Shown here: positions 8,037 through 15,404 of the stretch, in pieces
Layout of the letters: each line of letters opens with the position of its first letter
How positions within the stretch are numbered: position 1 is the stretch's first letter
NCBI GenBank assembly: GCA_040770625.1
Contig: JAXGIW010000006.1
Coordinates: forward strand, 1 to 64,000
Source of the DNA: 58-81 sp012729145
GTDB lineage: Bacteria; Synergistota; Synergistia; Synergistales; Thermovirgaceae
DNA: 64,000 bases
Direction of reading: 5' to 3'
The notes under the pieces: generated by a model
The model's database searches: none
The model's input: only the letters and a program-made list of their open reading frames with translations
Told to the model about the DNA's origin: nothing
Made by a program: the position numbers and the translations under genes

Positions 8037-9584
8037 GTGAGTTCAAGCGGATCCAGGATGGTCCGTCACTCCCTCAGGATGATGGCAGGGACCTTCCTGA
8101 GCAGGATCCTCGGCCTCGCGCGCGAGGTCCTGACGGCGGCTCTCTTCGGGGCCACCCGGCAGCTGGACGCCTTCCTCGTTGCCTACACCCTGGCCAACCT
8201 CTCCAGGAGGCTTCTTGCCGAGGGTGCCCTGTCGGCAGCATTTGTACCCGAGTTTTCCAGGTCCCTAGAAAAGGACGGTCCCGAGGCGGCCCGATCACTG
8301 GCGAGACAGACCCTTGCTGTGCTACTTGCGGCCACCGGCGTTGTGACAGTTGCCGGAATACTGGCCGCCCCTCTCCTGGTAAGGATAATGGCCCCCGGAT
8401 TCGATCTCGAGGGTGCATCGACGGCGGTCTATCTGACTCGCCTCATGTTCCCCTTCCTGGTCTTCATCTCCATCGCCGCCCTGGCCATGGGGGTCCTGAA
8501 CAGCCTGGACTGCTTCTTCGTCCCGGCGATAGCTCCCGCCCTCAGCAACGTGGTCTTTATTGCCTTCCTCGCGATTGTAACACTCAGGTGGGGTGTCCGG
8601 GGCCTTGCCTACGCTGTACTGCTGGGCGGGATCTCCCAGATGGTCCTTCAGTGGTTATGGTCGGCAAAGAAGGGGTTTGCCTTGCTCCCGGCCATGCCAA
8701 GAAGGGATAACGAGGCCCTTGCAAGGGCGATGAAGCTCTTTCTTCCCTATGCGGCGGGACTCTCGCTCAACCAGCTGATCCCCCTGATCAGCCGGATGCT
8801 GGGGTCATTCCTGCAGGAGGGGGCCATTTCGGTCCTGAACTACGCCGACAGGGTGCTTCAGCTGCCGTTGGGTCTCTTCGTCATCGCCATCTCCCAGGCG
8901 ATCCTTCCGCAGCTCTCCAGGCAGATCCTTGCCGGAGAGGAGGATTTCTTCAAAGGAGTGAGGGAGGCGTTGAGGTTCGGCCTCTTCATGGTCCTTCCGG
9001 TAGCCCTCGGAATGGCCCTCTTTTCGGGAGAGATCGTCCACCTTCTCTTCTTCAGGGGCGCCTTCGGGGAGTGGGCGTGGAGGGGGACAGCCGGGGCACT
9101 GGCCATGTACTCCTTCGGGCTTCCGGGGATGGCGTGTTCAACCATTCTGTTGCGGGCTCTCTACGCCAGGGGTCTGCCCAGGGAAGCAATGGCCGTGACG
9201 GCTTTCAGCGTGGTTGCCAACGTTGTTTTCAGCCTCCTGCTGATAAAGCCGCTGCAGATAAACGGACTGGCCCTGGCTTCATCGCTGGCCTTTTCGGGGA
9301 CGGCGGTCCTTGCCTGGAGACTGCTCCCCGGAGAGAGGGGGGCCGAGAAGCTCTTCCCGCGGAGCTGGAGCCTTCCCGTGGCAGCGGGGCTGTCCCTTAT
9401 GGGTGCAGTGCTCGTTTCGTTAAAAATGCTGTTTTCTTATCCCCTCTACGGGAGTATCCTTGCCAAGGGATCCTGGATGCTGCTCCCCCTTCTTCTGGGG
9501 GCCGGTGTATACGCCGTGGTCACCTGGAAGGCCGGCAGCCCCGAATGGGCCTGGATATCAGAAGCCTTTGGGGTCAGACCTTGA
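8037..9584 (+). CDS. murJ: Lipid II flippase MurJ (MviN)
   Basis: Integral membrane protein of the MOP superfamily that flips lipid II for peptidoglycan synthesis. The 515 residues comprise about 14 hydrophobic helices and family motifs such as SRILGLAREV (about 22-31), LLAEGALSAAFVPEFS (59-74) and the conserved NYADRVLQLPLGLF segment. The start is GTG. The TGA stop (9582-9584) lies inside the 4-bp target duplication of the IS1182-like element, so the frame ends exactly at the insertion and the protein appears unchanged. Confidence 0.95.
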   Translation: MSSSGSRMVRHSLRMMAGTFLSRILGLAREVLTAALFGATRQLDAFLVAYTLANLSRRLLAEGALSAAFVPEFSRSLEKDGPEAARSLARQTLAVLLAATGVVTVAGILAAPLLVRIMAPGFDLEGASTAVYLTRLMFPFLVFISIAALAMGVLNSLDCFFVPAIAPALSNVVFIAFLAIVTLRWGVRGLAYAVLLGGISQMVLQWLWSAKKGFALLPAMPRRDNEALARAMKLFLPYAAGLSLNQLIPLISRMLGSFLQEGAISVLNYADRVLQLPLGLFVIAISQAILPQLSRQILAGEEDFFKGVREALRFGLFMVLPVALGMALFSGEIVHLLFFRGAFGEWAWRGTAGALAMYSFGLPGMACSTILLRALYARGLPREAMAVTAFSVVANVVFSLLLIKPLQINGLALASSLAFSGTAVLAWRLLPGERGAEKLFPRSWSLPVAAGLSLMGAVLVSLKMLFSYPLYGSILAKGSWMLLPLLLGAGVYAVVTWKAGSPEWAWISEAFGVRP

Positions 9585-11193
9585 CGGGCTGTTGCCCAAT
9601 TGAGTCCCGCAGGTTTAAAAAAGGCAGATCAGGCAAGACATTTAACCTGTCCCCCTATGTAAGTGAGGCGAATCTGCCTGAGAACGATTGAAAAAAGAGA
9701 ACAGGCCCTCGAAAGGCTTGGCTTCAAGACTCGGACTGTCACTGCCGGATTTTTACCGGCCTGTTCTCCCGGCTGAGCAGGACCTGTATGTTCTGTACGA
9801 CACAGGTCAGGTACTCCTGGATCTGCACCTTCCATAATCCTCTCCAACGGGCCCGGTCATAGCCGTAACGCTTGCCCCTGGCGAAGGAGCGTTCCATGAG
9901 GTGCTGCCTCTTCTTGATGTCTCTTTTTGAGTCTGCACTGCGGCTTTGAAGCCTCATCACATCCAGGTCATCCTGTCTGAGATGGCGTTTCACGGTCCTG
10001 CCCATTTTGTTGCTGGTGCATAGGGAGCGCAGTTCGCAGGCTTGGCAGTCCGTTTTTCTGGCCGCATAGTCGATGCTCTGGCGTTCCTGGTGAATGCTTT
10101 TGAACCTTAGCTCTTTCCCGGCGGGACAGATGTAGATGTCCCTTTCCCTGTCGTAATGAAAGAGCGTCTCGGGGTATATGCCCCGCTTTTCTTCACGCTT
10201 GACGGCAGAATTGCTCAAATCGGGCATGTGCGCACCTATACCCATGTCGAAACAGGCCAGAAAGTTCTCTATGGTCCCGTATTTGCTGTCCGCGACCACC
10301 GTGGAGGCTGTCTTGCCTGTAGCCCCGCGGTGTCTTTGGAGCAGCTCTTCCAGCATGTGACCCTCGCTTACGTCACCGGGGGTGACGGCCGTGGCGGTAA
10401 TGATCTCGTGGGCCTCATCCACCGATCTGTGGACCTGGTAGAAAAGGTCCGGCTTGCCTCTGCCCACTATGGCAGCATCGGGGTCCGTCCCCGATATGTA
10501 CCGGTCGTTGACCTTGCGGTAGCTGCCGCTTCGGTCAGAGCGTTCGCTCTTTTCCTCTCTTTCATTGCGCTCTTCCAGGCGGGCTTCCAGTTCTTTATAG
10601 TTCCTTCGGAGCTGATGCTTCAGAGATTGGGTGTCGATGACGGAGTTGTTCGAGGCGTCGGCTTCAACCAGGCTGGAGTCCACAAAGATCTTGCTCCCGT
10701 CCACCAGACCTGCCTCAACGCACTGAAGCACGATGCGTTCAAAGAAGCTTTTGAATATTTCCGCTCCCCAGCGCTTCCGCGCCTTGGAGAGGATGCTGTG
10801 GTCGGGGATCTTAGTGTCCAGGTCGTAACCCAAGAACCAGAGCCAGTCCAGTCTCTCAGGCAGGGTGGACATGAGCTCCCGCTCCGATCTGACGTTGTAA
10901 AATATCAAAAGAAGCATAAGCTTGAGCACCACCGGAGGAGGCGCCGAGACGTTGCCGTTGGTTCCGTACTTGTCCGCCACTTCTTTGTAGGTGAAGTCAA
11001 AGTCCACCCTGGCTGCGATCCTGCGGAGAGGGTGGTCCCGGCGGACCCTTTCCGCAATGTTTAGGTTGGTGTAAAAGATCTTGCTGTTGTCCGGCTCCTG
11101 GATTCCCATCATGGCGAACACCCCCTGGCTATACCTATTTTAAGGGTATTCAGCCACTTGCGCCTTGATATAAACTATTTGGGCAACAGCCCG
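9585..11193 (-). mobile_element. IS1182-like insertion sequence with TTGA target duplication
   Basis: A 1609-bp element bounded by perfect 15-bp inverted repeats CGGGCTGTTGCCCAA (9585-9599 and, inverted, 11179-11193). It is flanked by direct repeats TTGA at 9581-9584 and 11194-11197. It carries one intact transposase on the minus strand. The 140 bp left of the gene contain an inverted pair (GAGAACAGGCC near 9697 and its complement near 9758) that may act as a terminator for inward transcription. Intact ends, target duplication and frame point to a recent insertion. Confidence 0.92.
9739..11121 (-). CDS. IS1182-family transposase
   Basis: A 460-residue DDE transposase. The N-terminal part has the DUF772-like segment (PPVVLKLMLLLIFYNVRSER and PDHSILSKARKRWG). 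The first catalytic Asp is in KIFVDSSLVEADAS and the second in VVADSKYGT; the Glu lies in the C-terminal region MERSFARGKRYGYDRARWRG. A Cys pair CQACELRSLC precedes that region, as in many IS1182 transposases. The frame is intact. An overlapping plus-strand open frame at 10156-11064 is an antisense shadow. Confidence 0.92.
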   Translation of the reverse strand: MFAMMGIQEPDNSKIFYTNLNIAERVRRDHPLRRIAARVDFDFTYKEVADKYGTNGNVSAPPPVVLKLMLLLIFYNVRSERELMSTLPERLDWLWFLGYDLDTKIPDHSILSKARKRWGAEIFKSFFERIVLQCVEAGLVDGSKIFVDSSLVEADASNNSVIDTQSLKHQLRRNYKELEARLEERNEREEKSERSDRSGSYRKVNDRYISGTDPDAAIVGRGKPDLFYQVHRSVDEAHEIITATAVTPGDVSEGHMLEELLQRHRGATGKTASTVVADSKYGTIENFLACFDMGIGAHMPDLSNSAVKREEKRGIYPETLFHYDRERDIYICPAGKELRFKSIHQERQSIDYAARKTDCQACELRSLCTSNKMGRTVKRHLRQDDLDVMRLQSRSADSKRDIKKRQHLMERSFARGKRYGYDRARWRGLWKVQIQEYLTCVVQNIQVLLSRENRPVKIRQ

Positions 11194-11388
11194 TTGAAAT
11201 ACAGCATTTGTGTACATTTTGCAGAAAGGGTAAGGGCGTAGACGGTAAACTGTCAATAGTGAACGGAACCAGATAGAATCAGGGCAAAAAAACAAAAGAT
11301 CTGGTCAAGATCAGGATCACACAACGGACAAGGCAAGAATGTTTTTGTTTGTTCCCAGATAAATGAGAGATGCAAAGGAGGTTTTTCT

Positions 11389-11916
11389 ATGAAGAAACCA
11401 ATTGTTTTTTTGATGGCCCTGTTCCTTCTGGCCGCTTCAATAGCGGCTTTTTCTGCGGACCTGGAGACGCTGGTTCAGGAGCGGACCGTTGTTATTTACC
11501 CCGAGGGGCAGGTTTTGGGCAATATGGTGATCGGGGCGAGGGGAAAGATGGAGTTCATCTACGTGGACAAGACACTGGCCCATGCCATAAGAGAAGGGGA
11601 TATGCCATCTGACTGGCTCTCATGGTATTCCCGTCACTGGGGGACTGAAGATGTCAAGGGCAGGATCCTTTTCATAATCCGCTACGAAGCCAACAAACCC
11701 TGGAGCTTCGATCCCGGAGACATCTCCATAGGGGGAAGGAGCCTGGAGCGAAAGGACATCCTGACCGACAAGGCTTTTATCGTTGAAGGGGACCTTCCAA
11801 GCGGAACGTTGGGGATCCTTTCCGTTGCCGTTCCGTCTGAATTCGCCTCTCCGGGCAAAGCAACGGTCGTTTCCTACCTGGAGGATTCAGTAGAATGGAC
11901 CGTGCCAGCGAAGTGA
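11389..11916 (+). CDS. Exported protein of unknown function
   Basis: A 175-residue protein whose first 23 residues (MKKPIVFLMALFLLAASIAA followed by FSA) form a clear Sec signal peptide, cleaved about after Ala23. The mature part looks like a small mostly-beta domain with no family I recognise. It contains one Trp-rich stretch (DWLSWYSRHWGTEDV, near 77) and no Cys. An AAAGGAGG ribosome-binding site precedes the ATG. It is the first gene after the IS1182-like element and overlaps the next small gene by 22 bp, suggesting an operon with it and tsaD. Periplasmic or outer-membrane-associated location is inferred. Confidence 0.75.
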   Translation: MKKPIVFLMALFLLAASIAAFSADLETLVQERTVVIYPEGQVLGNMVIGARGKMEFIYVDKTLAHAIREGDMPSDWLSWYSRHWGTEDVKGRILFIIRYEANKPWSFDPGDISIGGRSLERKDILTDKAFIVEGDLPSGTLGILSVAVPSEFASPGKATVVSYLEDSVEWTVPAK

Positions 11917-12095
11917 GCAGAGACCATCTTTTCCGGTGCGCTTCCTGCGGAGTGCGATTCCGGAGCGTATGCCGTCCATCCCGCTGTCCAGACTGTGGGG
12001 GCAAGACCTTTGTCCATGAATCCGGTCCGCCCCTCCGCAAGGGGACAAAGGGGTGTTCGGGATCCTGTTCGGGGTGTTCCGGGTGCGGTCATTGA
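11895..12095 (+). CDS. Cys-rich zinc-ribbon mini-protein
   Basis: A 66-residue protein with two CxxC knuckles (FRCASCG at 14-20 and RCPDCGG at 30-36), suggesting a FmdB/rubredoxin-like zinc ribbon. It ends in an unusual Cys-Ser-Gly tail (GCSGSCSGCSGCGH). That tail has five Cys and a terminal His, suitable for a second metal or Fe-S site. It overlaps the exported-protein gene upstream, and its TGA stop overlaps a TTG start of tsaD as TTGA. A TGGAGG sequence about 11 bp upstream can serve as ribosome-binding site. Function is unknown; its position suggests coupling to tsaD. Confidence 0.7.
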   Translation: MDRASEVSRDHLFRCASCGVRFRSVCRPSRCPDCGGKTFVHESGPPLRKGTKGCSGSCSGCSGCGH

Positions 12096-13114
12096 GATCA
12101 TCTTGTCATGACCCTGTCGTCCTCGGTATAGAGACCAGCTGCGATGATACGGGGGTGGCAGTTATGGGCTTTGACGGCCGGGTAAGGTCCTCCCTGCTCT
12201 CCAGCCAGGTAAAAGATCATGCAGTCTTCGGCGGTGTTGTTCCGGAACTGGCTTCCAGGAAACACCAGGAGGTTATTATCCCCCTTTTAAGGGCGGCCCT
12301 TTCAGAGGCCGGAGTTGACGAACCTCCAGGCAGGGTGGGGCTGGTGGCGGTCACGAACGGGCCGGGCCTCATGGGGTCCCTCCTCGTGGGAGTGATGACA
12401 GCCAAGGGTCTTGCCCAGACATGGGAGTGTCCCCTGATAGGGGTCAACCACCTCGAGGGTCACATATTCGCCAACCGGATAGCCCACGAAGGGATCGAAA
12501 CTCCATTCCTCTGCCTTATCGTCTCGGGTGGGCACACCGAAGTGATACTGGTGAAGGACTGGGGAGCCTATGAAATGGTGGGGAGGACCAGGGACGATGC
12601 TGCCGGCGAGTGCTTCGACAAGGTGGCCAAGATACTGGGGCTCCCCTATCCGGGCGGCCCCGAGGTGGACCGTCTTGCCGCTTCGGGCGATCCGAAGTCC
12701 TTCGACTTTCCGGTGCCTATGAGCTCCACCCCTGAGGTCGAGTTCAGCTTCAGCGGGCTCAAGACGGCCGTTCTCTGGGCAGTGAACAGGATAAGAAGCA
12801 AGGAAGAGGAGGTACCAGTGGCAGATATCTGCGCCTCCTTTCAGAGAGTGGCAGTAGAAGCTCTTATTGGCAAGGTGGTCCTTGCATCGGAGATGACAGG
12901 TGTAGGGAGGATCTGCCTTTCGGGGGGAGTGTCGGCCAACTCAGCTCTAAGAAGAGCTTTCGGGGAACGCTTCGGGGGCAACGTATTCATCCCCCCCATT
13001 GAGCTATGTACCGACAACGCGGCCATGATAGCCTCTGCAGGACTGGACCGTTTTCTAAGGTCAGGACCTTCAGGACTGGATATCTCTCCCGATCCTTCAG
13101 CCCCCTTGACCTAA
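12092..13114 (+). CDS. tsaD: tRNA N6-threonylcarbamoyladenosine transferase subunit TsaD
   Basis: Transfers the threonylcarbamoyl group to A37 of ANN-decoding tRNAs. The N-terminus VLGIETSCDDTG, the metal-binding HLEGH motif and the C-terminal CTDNAAMIA are diagnostic of the Kae1/TsaD/Gcp ASKHA family. The frame is open from a GTG at 12053, but family alignment and the TTGA overlap with the preceding mini-gene favour TTG at 12092 (340 residues). The partner tsaC lies at the other end of the window; tsaB and tsaE are not seen here. Confidence 0.93.
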   Translation: MRSSCHDPVVLGIETSCDDTGVAVMGFDGRVRSSLLSSQVKDHAVFGGVVPELASRKHQEVIIPLLRAALSEAGVDEPPGRVGLVAVTNGPGLMGSLLVGVMTAKGLAQTWECPLIGVNHLEGHIFANRIAHEGIETPFLCLIVSGGHTEVILVKDWGAYEMVGRTRDDAAGECFDKVAKILGLPYPGGPEVDRLAASGDPKSFDFPVPMSSTPEVEFSFSGLKTAVLWAVNRIRSKEEEVPVADICASFQRVAVEALIGKVVLASEMTGVGRICLSGGVSANSALRRAFGERFGGNVFIPPIELCTDNAAMIASAGLDRFLRSGPSGLDISPDPSAPLT

Positions 13115-13202
13115 AAAAGTTTAAAAACGGAGTAAAACAAAGAAAAAACCAGAAAAACCCTTTTTATTAAAAATATTTCCCACTAAAAGCCAACCAAACC
13201 CC

Positions 13203-13231
13203 TTGAGATTGCAGGCGCAGGCAATTACTAT
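13203..13231 (+). promoter_or_regulatory. groESL promoter
   Basis: TTGAGA (13203-13208), 17 bp spacer, TACTAT (13226-13231): a sigma-70-type promoter whose start point would fall at the upstream edge of the CIRCE element. The preceding stretch 13115-13200 is AT-rich and holds no gene or clear hairpin. Confidence 0.6.
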
Positions 13232-13244
13232 CATTCCCGGTCAT

Positions 13245-13271
13245 TTAGCACTCGCAACAAGAGAGTGCTAA
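13245..13271. promoter_or_regulatory. CIRCE operator (HrcA binding site)
   Basis: A perfect CIRCE inverted repeat, TTAGCACTC (13245-13253), 9-bp spacer, GAGTGCTAA (13263-13271). It sits between the groES promoter and ribosome-binding site. HrcA binding there represses groESL until heat stress titrates GroEL. hrcA itself is not in the window. Confidence 0.97.
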
Positions 13272-13310
13272 CATATTTTCAAACTTATGTCTGCAGGGAG
13301 GGTTATTGAA

Positions 13311-13601
13311 ATGAAGTTGAAACCGCTCGGAGACAGGTTGGTAGTGAAGGTGCTGACCCAGGAAGAGAAGACCAAGGGGGGGATCGTTATCCCCGATACG
13401 GTCAAGGAGAAGCCCCAGGAAGGTGAAGTTCTTGCAATAGGTTCCGGGAAGGTGCTGGAGAACGGCCAGAAGCTTCCTCTCGAGGTGAAGACGGGAGACA
13501 AGATCCTTTTCAGCAAGTACGGCGGCACCGAGGTCAAGATCGACGGCGAGGATCTGCTCATTCTCAGCGAGCGCGATGTCCTTGCCATTCTTGAGAAGTA
13601 G
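13311..13601 (+). CDS. groES: Co-chaperonin GroES
   Basis: Heptameric lid of the GroEL chamber. The 96 residues begin MKLKPLGDRLVVKV and contain the mobile-loop region EEKTKGGIVIPDTVKEK. An upstream in-frame ATG exists at 13287, but the AGGGAGGG ribosome-binding site and family N-termini select ATG 13311. It is followed 46 bp later by groEL and controlled by the CIRCE element. Confidence 0.97.
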   Translation: MKLKPLGDRLVVKVLTQEEKTKGGIVIPDTVKEKPQEGEVLAIGSGKVLENGQKLPLEVKTGDKILFSKYGGTEVKIDGEDLLILSERDVLAILEK

Positions 13602-13647
13602 TCCGGACCCATATTTTTTCTGAAGAACCTGGAAGGAGGAAGAATCA

Positions 13648-15276
13648 ATGCCCAAGATCCTTACTTTTGGAGAAGAGGCCCGCAGGGCCCTCGAGCGCGG
13701 TATCAACAAGGTTGCCGATACGGTAGGCGGAACACTGGGCCCCAAGGGGCGCAACGTGGTGCTGGAGAAGAAGTTCGGTTCGCCGACGATCACCAACGAC
13801 GGCGTGACCATCGCGAAGGAAATCGAGCTGGAAGATCCCTTCGAGAACATGGGAGCCCAGCTCCTTAAGGAAGTCGCATCCAAGACCAACGACATCGCCG
13901 GTGACGGAACGACCACCGCCACTGTCCTTGCAAGGGCCGTCATCCTTGAAGGGATGAAGAACGTTGCGGCAGGTGCAAATGGAATGTTAATGCGTCACGG
14001 CATAGAGAAGGCTGTCGACCTTGTCGTAGACGAGCTCAAGTCAATGTCCATCAACGTCAAGGAGCGGGAGAAGATCGCGCAGGTTGCCGCCATCTCTGCC
14101 AACGACCACGCTGTGGGTGAACTGATCGCCGAGGCCATGGAGAAGGTCGGGGAAGAGGGCGTCATAACCGTCGAGGACAGCCAGACTGTCGGAACTACCC
14201 TGGAGATGGTAGAGGGTCTCCAGTTCGACAAGGGCTACGTGAGTCCCTACATGATGACCGACCCCGAGCGGATGGAGGCCCACCTCGATGATGCCTACAT
14301 CCTCATCAACGACGGCAAGATAAGCAGCGTGAAGGATATGGTCCCCCTCCTCGAGAAGGTGGTCCAGACCGGAAAGCCTCTTCTGATTATCGCCGAGGAT
14401 GTCGAGGGTGAAGCCCTTGCGACCCTGGTGGTGAACAAGCTCCGCGGAACCATGCAGGTCGTTGCCGTAAAGGCCCCCGGTTTCGGCGACAGGCGCAAGG
14501 CCATGCTCCAGGATATCGCTATCGTGACAGGTGGTCAGGTCATCTCCGAGGAGATCGGCATCAAGCTTGAGAACGCCGACCTCGCCATGCTCGGGAAGGC
14601 CAAGAAGGTACGAGTGAACAAGGAAGAGACCACCATAGTCGAGGGCGCCGGCGATCCCGATTCCATCAGGAAGCGCGCCGCCCAGATCAAGGCCGAGCTT
14701 GAGGAGTCCACTTCCGAGTACGACAAGGAGAAACTCCAGGAGCGCCTTGCCAAGCTCGTCGGCGGAGTGGCCGTCATCCAGGTCGGAGCCGCCACCGAGA
14801 CGGAGCAGAAGGAACTGAAGCACCGTATCGAGGACGCCCTCAACGCGACAAGGGCTGCCGTCGAAGAGGGTATCGTTGCCGGAGGCGGCGTAGCACTGGT
14901 CAACGCCATCGAGCCCCTTGACAAGTTCATCGAGAAGCTCAACGGTGACGAAAAGACCGGCGCAACCATCGTCAAGAAGGCCCTTACGTCCCCGATCCAC
15001 CTTATCGCAGACAACGCCGGGTACCAGGGCGATGTCGTGGTCGAGAAGGTTCGCGGCCTCAAGAAGGGTCATGGCTTTAACGCCGTTACCGGCGAGTACG
15101 AGGACCTTATCAAGTCCGGTATCATCGACCCCGTAAAGGTTACCAGGAGCGCCCTTCAGAATGCCGGGTCGATAGCTTCCATGGTGCTCACCACAGAGAC
15201 CCTGATCGCAGACAAGCCCAAGAAGGAAAGCGACATGCCCCCGATGCCCGGCGGCATGGGCGGAATGGATTACTAA
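13648..15276 (+). CDS. groEL: Chaperonin GroEL
   Basis: The 60-kDa ATP-dependent folding chaperonin, 542 residues. The nucleotide-binding motif DGTTTATVLAR is present near 87-97 and the C-terminus is the usual Gly-Met tail (MPPMPGGMGGMDY). A GGAAGGAGGA ribosome-binding site precedes the ATG. It is co-transcribed with groES and followed by a terminator at 15298. A long open frame on the opposite strand (14041-15072) is a codon-bias shadow. Confidence 0.98.
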   Translation: MPKILTFGEEARRALERGINKVADTVGGTLGPKGRNVVLEKKFGSPTITNDGVTIAKEIELEDPFENMGAQLLKEVASKTNDIAGDGTTTATVLARAVILEGMKNVAAGANGMLMRHGIEKAVDLVVDELKSMSINVKEREKIAQVAAISANDHAVGELIAEAMEKVGEEGVITVEDSQTVGTTLEMVEGLQFDKGYVSPYMMTDPERMEAHLDDAYILINDGKISSVKDMVPLLEKVVQTGKPLLIIAEDVEGEALATLVVNKLRGTMQVVAVKAPGFGDRRKAMLQDIAIVTGGQVISEEIGIKLENADLAMLGKAKKVRVNKEETTIVEGAGDPDSIRKRAAQIKAELEESTSEYDKEKLQERLAKLVGGVAVIQVGAATETEQKELKHRIEDALNATRAAVEEGIVAGGGVALVNAIEPLDKFIEKLNGDEKTGATIVKKALTSPIHLIADNAGYQGDVVVEKVRGLKKGHGFNAVTGEYEDLIKSGIIDPVKVTRSALQNAGSIASMVLTTETLIADKPKKESDMPPMPGGMGGMDY

Positions 15277-15297
15277 TACGGTCCTTCAAAATATCCG

Positions 15298-15321
15298 GGG
15301 CCCCCTCGCGGGGCCCTTTTT
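15298..15321 (+). terminator. Rho-independent terminator of groESL
   Basis: A 7-bp GC-only stem (GGGCCCC / GGGGCCC) with a short loop, followed by TTTTT at 15317-15321, 21 bp after the groEL stop. Confidence 0.85.
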
Positions 15322-15404
15322 CATTGTGAGCGCTCGGCGCGGATTCTGATAAACTTGTGCTGTGATCGCCGGGCCGTATCGGGTCGGGCACGGAGGTGAA
15401 GCTT

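Noticed and set aside
7534..8040. Plus-strand open frame of 168 codons between lptB and murJ
   Set aside because: It is antisense to the HycI-like gene, whose protein has clear family motifs; the plus-strand translation has none.
10156..11064. Plus-strand open frame of 302 codons within the IS1182-like element
   Set aside because: It is antisense to a well-conserved transposase and has no recognisable domain.
11251..11279. Possible promoter before the exported-protein gene (TGTCAA, 17 bp, TAGAAT)
   Set aside because: The -35 match is poor; no better candidate was seen, so no promoter is annotated.
14041..15072. 343-codon minus-strand frame opposite groEL
   Set aside because: Long antisense frames are expected opposite highly biased GC-rich genes; groEL is certain on the plus strand.
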